From Planctomycetia bacterium (GTDB lineage Bacteria > Planctomycetota > Planctomycetia > Pirellulales > UBA1268): DNA of 62,407 nucleotides. The DNA lies in the NCBI GenBank assembly GCA_021414115.1, contig JAIOPD010000019.1:1-62407 (forward strand), written 5' to 3'. Positions 44,400 to 52,929 of the stretch are shown one piece after another. A program made the translations under genes and the position numbers. Under the pieces are notes generated by a model that made no database searches, had not been told where the DNA came from, and saw only the letters and a list, made by a program, of their open reading frames with translations. Position 1 is the stretch's first letter, and each line of letters begins with the position of its first letter.

Positions 44400-44711
44400 T
44401 CAGTTCGCCCCAGCGATGCGGCCCGAAGGCGCGCATCCCCTCCCCCCACGGCGGTAGGTCTGCGCCGATGGCTTTTGCGGATTCTGCCGGCGGTTCTCAA
44501 GGAAACGGTGAACCCTCAAAAGAATCCCAGGTGCTCGGGTGAGCTTTTGGCACGCGACGTGCACTCTTCTCCAACTGGTCGCTGTGCAGATGCAGTGACC
44601 GCCGCATCGGATCGGAGTGCCAAGTCCGTTGGCAGTTCGTCCGTCTGCGCAGTGAGCGACAGATGAACTCCCGCCCAACGGAGGCTGACGGCCTTGCGCC
44701 GCAACTTGGTC

Positions 44712-45179
44712 ATGAACGACTCAACCGCGTTGCTCCCGCCCGAGATGGCCTTGGGCGGGCGGCCGATAGCGCCGCCTGATCGCGCCCTCGCGGAGGGACG
44801 TCGGGCTATTCCCCACATCGTAATCGTCGATACCGACTTTACGCGGCATGACTGCCTCATCAGGGCGGCGGAGGAGGGCCGGATCAGGCTGCAGGTCTGT
44901 CTCGACGGCCGGGCTGCCGTGCGGCTGGCGAGGCGGCACGAAGCCGATGCCTGGTTCGTCGCCTCCGACCTCGCTGACATTGCCGGGCTGGATCTCGTCG
45001 GCATGCTCGTCGCGCGACGCGGGGGCGATGGCCGTCGCCGTCAGGGGGTGTATCTCGTGACCCGCCGGTATCGCCTGGAGGAAGAACAAGACGCACTCGC
45101 AGCGGGTGTCACCGGCTATCTCGTCCAGCCCGACGGCGCGGAACTGGCGATCGAGAGCCTCTTGAGCCGGCCTGTGTGA
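44712..45179 (+). CDS. degenerate receiver-domain protein
   Basis: A 155-residue stand-alone receiver-like protein with an N-terminal extension of about 40 residues. The fold is seen in HIVIVDTDFTRHDCLIRAA, ADAWFVASDLADIAGLDLVGML (the Asp is present), VYLVTRRY (Thr) and GYLVQPDGAEL. In the last block Gln replaces the invariant Lys of the KP motif, so phosphorylation or signalling is probably altered. No output domain. No clear RBS; a TTG 18 bases upstream is an alternative start. It sits between the two-component system and the PEP-CTERM protein. Confidence 0.8.
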   Translation: MNDSTALLPPEMALGGRPIAPPDRALAEGRRAIPHIVIVDTDFTRHDCLIRAAEEGRIRLQVCLDGRAAVRLARRHEADAWFVASDLADIAGLDLVGMLVARRGGDGRRRQGVYLVTRRYRLEEEQDALAAGVTGYLVQPDGAELAIESLLSRPV

Positions 45180-45181
45180 CT

Positions 45182-45226
45182 CCGGATTTCGCTGAAGAAC
45201 CAATGAACGGATTCTGCTGAAGACCC
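45182..45226 (+). promoter_or_regulatory. two direct repeats before the PEP-CTERM gene
   Basis: GGATTTCGCTGAAGAACC (from 45183) and GGATTCTGCTGAAGACCC (from 45209) agree at 15 of 18 bases, 26 apart. The first is preceded by CC, giving CCGGATTTCGCTGA, which recurs inverted at 53.58 kb before the methyltransferase gene. It is immediately downstream of the receiver stop and just upstream of the PEP-CTERM gene, so it may be an activator site or a promoter element. Confidence 0.5.
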
Positions 45227-45250
45227 ACCTCGATAGGATCTCCTCTGCCC

Positions 45251-47938
45251 ATGAACACCTCGTTCACTCCGCACCCTCAGGGTGCAGGAAGCCGCTTTGC
45301 AGGCTTCTTCTCCGCGCTCACGCATATGTCTGGTGTGTACGAGCACAAGGTTCGGGAGGCTTCGCATGCGCAGCGTCGAAGAAGCAGCAATGCGTGGGCA
45401 GGGATCTTCGCGGCGCTGCTGTTCGCCGTGGGTGCCACATCGATGGCGTCTGCGGAGATTATCGAGAGCGGCTCGGCTTTCAGTGGCTCGATCGCTGCCA
45501 ATGAGGTGATCAACCTCATCGGTCCCGACGGTTCGATCGACGGCGACGTTATCAACGATGGAGAGTTGTGGTTCAACAATCCCGACATCGCTAGCCAAAC
45601 AGTGGCTTCGTCGATCTCGGGAAGTGGTCTGGTCGTCGTATGGCAGCCGGTAACGGTCACGTTTTCTGGAACGAATACCTACGCGGGCGGCACGATTCTC
45701 TATGACGGAACGACAGCGATCGCCAGCGGTGGATCGATCTCGCACTCCTCCGCCAACTTCGACATCGATGGCGTGGCTGGCACGCTGTTGACCATCAACG
45801 GTTCCTTGTCGAACTTTGACGCAAATCTGGGCGTTTCTGCCAGGTTTTTCGGCGACGCCATCGTTGGGCCCGGCGCCTCGTGGACCACCGCTAGAACTCT
45901 CTATGCCGGCGTGAGTGGCACGTCAGTCGTCACGATCACCGGCGGCACGACCTCCGCCAACCAGGTCTATTTTGGCTACAACGGCGGAAGTTCTGGCACA
46001 TTGTCATTGAGCGATGGGACGCTTGTTTCCACTGACAGCATGTTCTTTGGCTATTTCGGTGACGCTTCTTTCCAGGTGACCGGCGGCAGCCTGGCCTCGG
46101 CGAATGATCTCTTCGTGGGATACGGCCCAGGTTCAGCGAGCGGCAGTGTTACCAGTGGCACGCTCTCCGCAGCCAAAACTCTCACGGTCGGCAATAGCAC
46201 GAGCGGCACCGGGACCTTGCTGATCAACGGTGGCTACGTCACGGGCAGCACCGTACTCCTCGGCCAGAGCAGTGGTGGTGTTGGTACGGTCACCGTCACG
46301 ACCGGCACTCTCGCGGCGATCAGTGACCTTCAGGTCGGATCAACGACCAACGGCGTGGGCACACTGAACCTGAACGGGGGCGTGGTCACAAGTCCGGTCG
46401 CCTATATCGGTAATCTCGGTGGATCGAGGGGCACGGTCAATGTATCCGCCGGTTCGTTGACACTCTCGAGCACCATCCCCGACGGCAATCTCCAGGTCGG
46501 GTATTCGGGCAACGGCTTTCTCAACGTCACGGGTGGAACCGTCTTCGCCATTGGCGGCAACATAGGCTGGAGTTCCAGCGGCAGCGGAACGGCCTCCGTG
46601 TCGGGAGGCAGCCTGACGATCACCGACCTGCTCAACATCGGCAAATCCGGTAACGGCACGCTGCTGGTCAGCAGCGGCACGCTCACGACCGGCCAGGTCA
46701 TCCTGGGCGATGGAAATCACCTCGGAATCGTCGGCAGCGGGTCCGCGCAAATCACCGGAGGCCGGTGGAGCAACTCCCTGAGTCTGACGGTCGGGAATCT
46801 GGGCAATGGCACCATGAATGTCTCCGGCGGATATGTGACGGCCGCCAACGGTTTCGTCGGCTCATCCGACACGCTCGCGACGGCAGGCGTCGGCAGTCTC
46901 ACCGTCACGGGAGGCACGGTGGCGTTTGCCGGCAACCTGACCGTTGGCAATGACCGTGCCGGCAGCACGGGTGCCGGAACGCTCACGGTCTCAGGCAGCA
47001 GCGGCCTGGTCACGGTCAACGACACACTGAGCCGTGCCGCCAACGGCGCCATCAACCTCAACGCGGGCGGAACGCTCTCCATCGGGACGGGCGGCCCGAC
47101 GGGCTCGCTCACCACCGGCCTCGTCAATAACGGGCTGCTCATTTTCAACCGCTCCACCAACTACACCTACGGGTCTGTGATCAGCGGTTCGGGAAGCTTC
47201 ATCAAGCGGGGAGCAGCCGCGCTGACGCTCACGGGAACGAGCACGTATTCGAGTACCACGACCGTCGAAGCCGGCACGCTCGTGCTCGCCGGGGCGCTCG
47301 GCCTCACCGAGATGACCGTTCAATCGGGAGCCACGTTGGCCGGTGGCGGCTCGAGCCTCGGAGGCGTATCTATCCTCGACGGAGGCTTGATCACGCCGGG
47401 AGCGAATACCATCGCCACGCTGACGCTCGGAAGCCTGAGCCTGAGCGGCAGCGGCGCGACGAGTGCCATGCAGATCACGGGCAGTTCCCTGGGTGGATAC
47501 GATCAGATCCTCGCCCAGAGCGGCAGTTCTTCGTCCCTGTCCTGGGGCACCAGCACGATCCAGATCAGCATGTCCACGACCCCGTCGTATGACGAGGGGA
47601 CGCTCTTCTATCTCTATCAGGGCTTCTCGCAATACACGGGCAATCTGTCGGGGATCACCCTCAATGCCGTGGGCACCGACTTCGCCGGCCTGACATTCGT
47701 CGATACGCTCGGCAACGGCATCTGGCAGACGGGCCGAAATGCGAGCAACCTGGGTCTGAAGTTCGATACGACGACGGGAATCCTGGCCGTGGTTCCCGAA
47801 CCGTCGACCCTGGTGCTCTGCTTCGCGGGCCTGGGAGTCGTCGGATTCCTGCGGCATCGCCAACGCCGCAGGGCCAAAGCCGCCTCTCAGTCGATGAGAA
47901 TCGGATCCCTGCCCGGCTGCCGCGACAGCTCATCGTGA
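45251..47938 (+). CDS. beta-helix surface protein with PEP-CTERM sorting signal
   Basis: An 895-residue surface protein. A long basic N-region precedes a hydrophobic signal (about residues 50-68, GIFAALLFAVGATSMASAE). The body has about a dozen 22-28-residue repeats of the form V-G-x-x-G-x-G-T-L-x-V-x-G-G, as in autotransporter-associated beta-strand repeats (PF12951: GAAALTLTGTSTYSSTTTVEAGTL), pointing to a right-handed beta-helix. The C-terminus has VPEPST at 848, a membrane span and an Arg-rich stop (RHRQRRR), the PEP-CTERM signal processed by exosortase. A 20-residue tail follows. The last 52 bases overlap the next gene on the other strand. Likely an extracellular matrix protein. Confidence 0.93.
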   Translation: MNTSFTPHPQGAGSRFAGFFSALTHMSGVYEHKVREASHAQRRRSSNAWAGIFAALLFAVGATSMASAEIIESGSAFSGSIAANEVINLIGPDGSIDGDVINDGELWFNNPDIASQTVASSISGSGLVVVWQPVTVTFSGTNTYAGGTILYDGTTAIASGGSISHSSANFDIDGVAGTLLTINGSLSNFDANLGVSARFFGDAIVGPGASWTTARTLYAGVSGTSVVTITGGTTSANQVYFGYNGGSSGTLSLSDGTLVSTDSMFFGYFGDASFQVTGGSLASANDLFVGYGPGSASGSVTSGTLSAAKTLTVGNSTSGTGTLLINGGYVTGSTVLLGQSSGGVGTVTVTTGTLAAISDLQVGSTTNGVGTLNLNGGVVTSPVAYIGNLGGSRGTVNVSAGSLTLSSTIPDGNLQVGYSGNGFLNVTGGTVFAIGGNIGWSSSGSGTASVSGGSLTITDLLNIGKSGNGTLLVSSGTLTTGQVILGDGNHLGIVGSGSAQITGGRWSNSLSLTVGNLGNGTMNVSGGYVTAANGFVGSSDTLATAGVGSLTVTGGTVAFAGNLTVGNDRAGSTGAGTLTVSGSSGLVTVNDTLSRAANGAINLNAGGTLSIGTGGPTGSLTTGLVNNGLLIFNRSTNYTYGSVISGSGSFIKRGAAALTLTGTSTYSSTTTVEAGTLVLAGALGLTEMTVQSGATLAGGGSSLGGVSILDGGLITPGANTIATLTLGSLSLSGSGATSAMQITGSSLGGYDQILAQSGSSSSLSWGTSTIQISMSTTPSYDEGTLFYLYQGFSQYTGNLSGITLNAVGTDFAGLTFVDTLGNGIWQTGRNASNLGLKFDTTTGILAVVPEPSTLVLCFAGLGVVGFLRHRQRRRAKAASQSMRIGSLPGCRDSSS

Positions 47939-49680
47939 TGAGCCAACAGGTGGTCGACGGCCCTCACGAAGGCGGGCACGTGTTCGTGACTCAACACCGT
48001 CGTTGACAGATCGGCGATCTTGAGCCGTCGCACCATCCGGTCGCGGAACGCGACGTCATCGATCATCCGCACGCCCAGTTCGATGTACTCCTCCGCGTTG
48101 GCCGCGATGAGTTCATCGAGTCCGACTCGCCGGAGCAGATAGGCCGTCGAGCGGTTGTAGAACCTGTTGCCCTCGAGCGTCACGATCGGCTTCCTCAGCG
48201 TCAGGAGGTCGACCGCCGTGTTGTATCCGCCGAACGGGTGTGCATCGAGCGCGAAGTGGGCCTGCTCCAGCTCCGTCATGTAGGTTTCGTAGCCGATGCT
48301 GCCGAACACCTGCACCCGATGGGCTCCCAGCACGGCCTCGATCGACTTCTTGAGGGGGAGGTAGCGGTTTTCCAGGATCGAACCGCCGGGGAAAAACTTG
48401 AATCGCACCGGCGTTCGTACCCGGCGCACCATCTCGGCCAGCCGCCGCAGGTGATCGTCGTTGATTTTCTGCCCCGCCCAGGAGCAGTCGATCAGGACGG
48501 GCGTGTCCGGCAGCTGCGGATAGGAGAGCGGATGCGTGATCGGTACGGGAGCCTGCGCGCACCCCGGGATCAACACCAGCCGTTCCGAGTAATGGTCCCG
48601 CGCCCGGTCGGGATCCTCGGTGTCGCGGCCCCCGATCCAATAATCGATCTTCGCGCCGAATGTGCTCACGGGATGGCCATAGTTGCTCACCTGGATGGGC
48701 GCGATCCGCATGTTGGCCAGGATCAGGCTCTCGATGCTCATGCCGATGTCGGGAAAATACGCCATCGCGAAGTCATTCGGATCGATCGCGGAGAGGTCGC
48801 TGGCGTTGGCTGAAGCGCTGTAGTGCCGCACCTCCGAGAACACGCTGGTGTCGAGGTCAGGCCTCTTGTGGCCGAGATGCACGAGCACGAGCTCGTGCGT
48901 CTTCGCGAGATGATTGATGAACGGCTGCTGGGACCGGTAGACCGACTGGCCGGGCCACCACATCGAGGTCAGGACCGCGATTTTCCCAGCCTTGGGCCGG
49001 TTGACGATCTGCCGTCGCGAGATCGGTGTCGATTGGAAGAGGCGATTGATCCGCTGTTTCACGAGGTAATCGTGCTCGTGGTCGATGTACGTGGCGCCGA
49101 AGTAGGTGTGATGACTCGCGCCGAGCTCACCGCTCATGCGGTCGTCTTCATACCGAATGTGACGCCGCAACTTCTCCAGCGTTGCCTGGTCAGCGCAGTC
49201 TGATCGATAGTTTTCGACGCATGCGAAATACCACTTCGTCGCCAGCGTGCTGTTGGTGTTGAACAGAGCGCGCGGCTCCACGTGCAGCCGATTGCGCGGT
49301 GAGTAGATGGCCAGGAGTTTGAGGAAGTTGCGGCTCTGGCCCAGGAGGATCTGCACGAACGGGTCGGTCGAGCCAAACTCGGTCATCGCTGCGAGGTTCG
49401 CGATCACGGCGTTGCGGGCGATGAAGTGCTCCAGGTGGGCATCGCTGGGACTGAAGTCTTCCTGCGTGAAAAAGTAGAAGAAGTGCTTGGCGAAGGCGTT
49501 GAGCGCGTGCACCGTCTTGGCGTCGAGGCCCTGGAAGGTCGTGTCGCGCAGGTAGTCGAGCACGGCGAGCAGTTGCTTCGACATGGCGTCGTAGTCGCGT
49601 TGCTGATACGACGCGAAGAGGTCTTGGGCTGAAAAATCGAGCAAGACGCTCATTGGATTCGCGGCGGGGGCATCGGGCAT
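47887..49680 (-). CDS. SPINDLY/OGT-like glycosyltransferase (GT41-type)
   Basis: A 597-residue protein. The C-terminal half has the O-GlcNAc transferase/SPINDLY landmarks: GHPVSTFGAKIDYW (His336), VLIDCSWAGQKINDDHLRRLAEMVRRV, and GGYNTAVDLLTLRKPIVTLEGNRFYNR with AYLLRRVGLDELIA. The N-terminal half is helical (HALNAFAKHFFYFFTQEDF) and lacks clear TPR repeats. OGT-family enzymes add a sugar to Ser/Thr of proteins. The surface proteins on both sides are very Ser/Thr-rich, so protein O-glycosylation is a fair inference. A start nine codons later is possible. Converges on, and overlaps, the PEP-CTERM gene. Confidence 0.85.
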   Translation of the reverse strand: MPDAPAANPMSVLLDFSAQDLFASYQQRDYDAMSKQLLAVLDYLRDTTFQGLDAKTVHALNAFAKHFFYFFTQEDFSPSDAHLEHFIARNAVIANLAAMTEFGSTDPFVQILLGQSRNFLKLLAIYSPRNRLHVEPRALFNTNSTLATKWYFACVENYRSDCADQATLEKLRRHIRYEDDRMSGELGASHHTYFGATYIDHEHDYLVKQRINRLFQSTPISRRQIVNRPKAGKIAVLTSMWWPGQSVYRSQQPFINHLAKTHELVLVHLGHKRPDLDTSVFSEVRHYSASANASDLSAIDPNDFAMAYFPDIGMSIESLILANMRIAPIQVSNYGHPVSTFGAKIDYWIGGRDTEDPDRARDHYSERLVLIPGCAQAPVPITHPLSYPQLPDTPVLIDCSWAGQKINDDHLRRLAEMVRRVRTPVRFKFFPGGSILENRYLPLKKSIEAVLGAHRVQVFGSIGYETYMTELEQAHFALDAHPFGGYNTAVDLLTLRKPIVTLEGNRFYNRSTAYLLRRVGLDELIAANAEEYIELGVRMIDDVAFRDRMVRRLKIADLSTTVLSHEHVPAFVRAVDHLLAHHDELSRQPGRDPILID

Positions 49681-49825
49681 GGCGTGGACTCTGTCGGGTG
49701 AGTGGGAGTTGTTCTGCCGGGGCCTGATGCCCGACATGGCAGGAGATATGCAAAACAATCGGCTCGGATAAAGAAGCGTGCACGGACGTCCGGCAGTTTA
49801 GCAATCCCCCGTTCCAGGAGCCGAT

Positions 49826-50845
49826 CTACGGCATCGGGACCCGTGAACGCAGGTGTCCAACCTCTTCACCATTCCAGTTCCGCAGGACCGGATTGGAAAA
49901 CTCCTCGAGCATGCTGCGGGCTGAGGCCTGGCCTTCGAGCCAATCGGTGGCAAGCCTTATCAGGAGGGATGCCATCGCGGCTGTCGCAGCCCGGCCCGCC
50001 CCGTCGTCGATCTTGACGGCGATTCCCAACCCGAGAGCCGGGATTGCCGCACATGCCACTCCCTCGGCCCCGGATTTCACGAGGATCGCCTCCCCGCACT
50101 CCTCGGCCACGCGGGTGTCGAATCTGCCGGCTCCCGCCAGCATGACTGGCTGAGCCGCGATGGCCGAACGGATTCGGACGGTGGCGGCCTTCAGCGAGTC
50201 GGGCAAGCCCACCGCCGTTCCAATGCGGGCGAAGCCGAGCGCAAGAGACTCCAGTGGCATGGCGAAGGCCGGGATCGAGCAGCCGTCCGTCGCCGCGGCG
50301 GCCGGGTCCAAATCAGCGCCTGTGACCGCGGCCAGGGCAGCCGTCACTTCCCTCATGGCCGGGTGGTCTGGACGGGTGTAGCCCGTCGGGCTGTGTCCGA
50401 GAAAGCAGCTCGAGCAGATGATGCCAGCGTGTTTGCCGGAGCAGTTGTTATGGAGGGCAGATGGGCTTTCGTGACGAGCGGCCAACGCTCTGGCCTCAGC
50501 TTCGTCAAACGGCCAGTGGGCGCCGCATTCGAGGCAGCCGCTCGTCTGCCCCGCCCTGCGGAGTAGCGACTCGGCTGTCGCGGCATGCAGCGGGCTCCCC
50601 ACATGCGATCCGCAGGCGAGGGCGATCTCCGCATCCGTCGCCCCAATCGCATCGGCCGCCCCGCTGGCAACGAGCGGCAGGGCTTGGATCGGCTTCACCG
50701 CTGACCGAGGGTAAACCAGGGCTTTGGTGTCGCCGACCAAGAAGACCGCCGCTCCGCGGCAATCCACGACAGCCACGCTCCCGCGGTGGATTGACTCGAC
50801 CCGTTGTCCGCGGGTCACTTCGACGATGAGTGGATGCGGTGACAT
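49826..50845 (-). CDS. asparaginase II family protein
   Basis: A 339-residue protein of the PF06089 asparaginase II family. Landmarks are VEVTRGQRVESIHRGSVAVVD, YPRSAVKPIQALPLVASGAAD, LACGSHVGSPLH, ALHNNCSGKHAGI and GLGIAVKIDDGAGRA. The family includes plant-type L-asparaginases that release ammonia from asparagine, and some inactive members. The start at MSPHPLIV is preferred to an upstream ATG 39 bases earlier because family similarity begins there. It shows no functional link with the surface genes around it. Confidence 0.92.
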   Translation of the reverse strand: MSPHPLIVEVTRGQRVESIHRGSVAVVDCRGAAVFLVGDTKALVYPRSAVKPIQALPLVASGAADAIGATDAEIALACGSHVGSPLHAATAESLLRRAGQTSGCLECGAHWPFDEAEARALAARHESPSALHNNCSGKHAGIICSSCFLGHSPTGYTRPDHPAMREVTAALAAVTGADLDPAAAATDGCSIPAFAMPLESLALGFARIGTAVGLPDSLKAATVRIRSAIAAQPVMLAGAGRFDTRVAEECGEAILVKSGAEGVACAAIPALGLGIAVKIDDGAGRAATAAMASLLIRLATDWLEGQASARSMLEEFSNPVLRNWNGEEVGHLRSRVPMP

Positions 50846-50890
50846 GCATTCATGATAAGTTCCCGGCATCCGTCGCGTCGTCACTCGTCA

Positions 50891-50925
50891 GGAAGCCCCA
50901 ATCGTGAGCGCAGGGAATCCGCTAC
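50891..50925 (-). repeat. decayed B arm of the inverted-repeat element
   Basis: GGAAGCCCCAATCGTGAGCG, then CAGGGAAT, is recognisable as a B arm with several changes. No partner arm follows. It lies between two minus-strand genes. Confidence 0.55.
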
Positions 50926-50958
50926 TACCCGCAAAATAGAGAAGGGTCCAATGGCATC

Positions 50959-52761
50959 TCATCCCCGACTCACGTCAAACCGTTCCAAGTGTGCGGGCAG
51001 GGGCAACTCCGCGATCGCCGCATCGGGCGTATGCCGCACGGGCTGAACCGAACCACGCCAGGCCACGCCCATAATTTGCGATGTCAGGTACACCATAGTG
51101 TTCCAACCATCGTCCTGAAGTCGCACGAGGCCCTTGGCAACGTCCGGACTGATGAGGTCATGGAAAAGAAATACGCAGTCTTGAGCTGCGTGTTCCATGC
51201 ACGCCAACGTGTCGTTGAGAACGGCATCACCTTCAGGATCGCCGTCGATGAAGAAAAAAGGCCACTTTTCACCAATCGCATTTGCGACACCCCGGACTGC
51301 TGACGGGCTGGAAAGTGCGTAAAGGGAAACAGTCTCCCAGACGCCAGCCTTTTTCAGGCTCTGTTCGATCGTCGGGCGAAAGGAGGTGTGCGCCAAGATC
51401 GGATCAATCACGTCGAGTTGCAAGCCGGCGCTGGCGATGTGACAGGCAGACCACCCCTGCCAACACCCGATCTCGAGGCCCCGCATTCCTTTAAAAGGAA
51501 GCGCCGAGCTGTAAAGGATGGCGCTTTCGTCACGACTCACGAAGCCGATCGTGGGAAAGCGGCGGTCAACATACCATCGGTGTGGGCTCGTTCGACGAAG
51601 AAAAGGCCACTGGCAGTCGGCCGGATTCCCCTCGATCATGTGCGGAAAGGCCTTATCCGGCCATATCGTCACCAACCCAGGTGATACATAATCGTATGCT
51701 TGCACCGGTGCTCGGCGATGCGAGGTCGTTCGTCTTGTAGCATCGGCCGGGAACGCGCAACGCGCTATCGAGTTCGCCTCAGTGCGATCTGATCGAAATA
51801 GGCTGGCGACGACATTGCCGCCTTCGGTCGTCTCCAGTCGGCACTGCTTGTAGAACTGCTTACCATTCGCCATCGGGGGCACCCTACGACTGCGTCGCTC
51901 ATGGGCATGCGGTAGCGCGGCCACTTCCCCTCCCCATGGGTTTGTCAGGTGGAGGATACCGATGGGAGCGTGGGGCGAGTAGGGCTCGACGAATTGTTTT
52001 CGCCTCTCGTCGAATGCGGGAAGCGCGAGATGGCACGCCCAGTTACATGAGAAAGGCAACAAATCGATCGCCGTTTCGAGACCGCCTGAGCGAAGGCCAA
52101 CATTGAGAGCGATCTGATCGATCAGCCCAAACACGGCAGTCATTTGTTCAGTCGATGGCGATCTCGCAAGAAAATGATCGATTGCGGAATGCAGCGATGT
52201 TTTCCATAGGCTCCAGACATGGGAGTCGCGATGGCCGCAAAATACACCCGCGTTCATATTCACAAAATGAAAGTTCTGCGCCTCCGGCAACGAGCCATAC
52301 ACCTGACCGTAAAGATTTTTCATGCACTCCAGATAAAACTCGAGCCCCCCGTTCATAAACTTACTGGACCGCTCCAGTTCCGGAACAATCCCCCAGCCTC
52401 GAGAAATCGCGGCGTTCAAAAAAAGATCAATCGCGCTCGGGTCCTGCACCCAAGCATCGGCATCAATCCAGAAAAATAACTCGTGATCGGGAAAGTACTC
52501 CGGCAGGAATGGACGGGAGATTTGACCCTTCCGGCACTCAATCGCTGGGATTGTATTGCGAATGCCGAACTCCCATCCCGCGTGATGGATGCGACAGCCG
52601 AGATGTTCCATCGTTCGGCATTCAGAAGCGGAACACCCGAGGTCGAAAAACGCTATGTCATGCGGGATATGTGACGCGCATTCCCGTAGAGAGTCGATGC
52701 AATCGACGGCCAGCGAAAACTGGTTGGAATCGGACCCGGTGATGAATAGAAGGCGAGTCAT
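50959..52761 (-). CDS. glycosyltransferase-methyltransferase fusion protein
   Basis: A 600-residue protein of two enzymes. The N-terminal GT-A-like domain (about residues 1-330) has LLFITGSDSNQFSLAVDCIDSL, a D-x-D in FFWIDADAW near residue 98, and FVNMNAGVFCGHRDSHVW. The C-terminal domain (about 395-600) is a class I SAM methyltransferase with GLEIGCWQGWSACHI near residue 425 and FFFIDGDPEG, the Methyltransf_24 pattern. The gene is visibly more AT-rich than its neighbours, with codon choice to match, suggesting transfer. It may build and methylate a surface glycan. Two earlier ATGs are in frame and the start is uncertain. Confidence 0.85.
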   Translation of the reverse strand: MTRLLFITGSDSNQFSLAVDCIDSLRECASHIPHDIAFFDLGCSASECRTMEHLGCRIHHAGWEFGIRNTIPAIECRKGQISRPFLPEYFPDHELFFWIDADAWVQDPSAIDLFLNAAISRGWGIVPELERSSKFMNGGLEFYLECMKNLYGQVYGSLPEAQNFHFVNMNAGVFCGHRDSHVWSLWKTSLHSAIDHFLARSPSTEQMTAVFGLIDQIALNVGLRSGGLETAIDLLPFSCNWACHLALPAFDERRKQFVEPYSPHAPIGILHLTNPWGGEVAALPHAHERRSRRVPPMANGKQFYKQCRLETTEGGNVVASLFRSDRTEANSIARCAFPADATRRTTSHRRAPVQAYDYVSPGLVTIWPDKAFPHMIEGNPADCQWPFLRRTSPHRWYVDRRFPTIGFVSRDESAILYSSALPFKGMRGLEIGCWQGWSACHIASAGLQLDVIDPILAHTSFRPTIEQSLKKAGVWETVSLYALSSPSAVRGVANAIGEKWPFFFIDGDPEGDAVLNDTLACMEHAAQDCVFLFHDLISPDVAKGLVRLQDDGWNTMVYLTSQIMGVAWRGSVQPVRHTPDAAIAELPLPAHLERFDVSRG

Positions 52762-52929
52762 GGAACTATTGGACGATAGCATCGTCTCGATGAAATTCGC
52801 AAGAATCTTGAGGCATGGCCCTTCTTTGCCCATGCACGCTGCGGCGGCGCCACGCAGGGGCTTCTCACCCGCTACACTTCTCGGCTGTTGCCACCGACGA
52901 TCGACCGGTAGTCTTTGGACTCGATTGCC

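Larger units (their letters stand above)
44180..44711. promoter_or_regulatory. large divergent control region
   Basis: 530 bases between the kinase gene and the receiver gene. It contains a GC hairpin (CGGGCC-TTT-GGCCCG at 44297), two 18-bp dyads and repeated GTGATYC/GCCCC blocks. A GGAAACGG block at 44501 recurs before the methyltransferase gene. No supported gene was found here. Confidence 0.6.
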
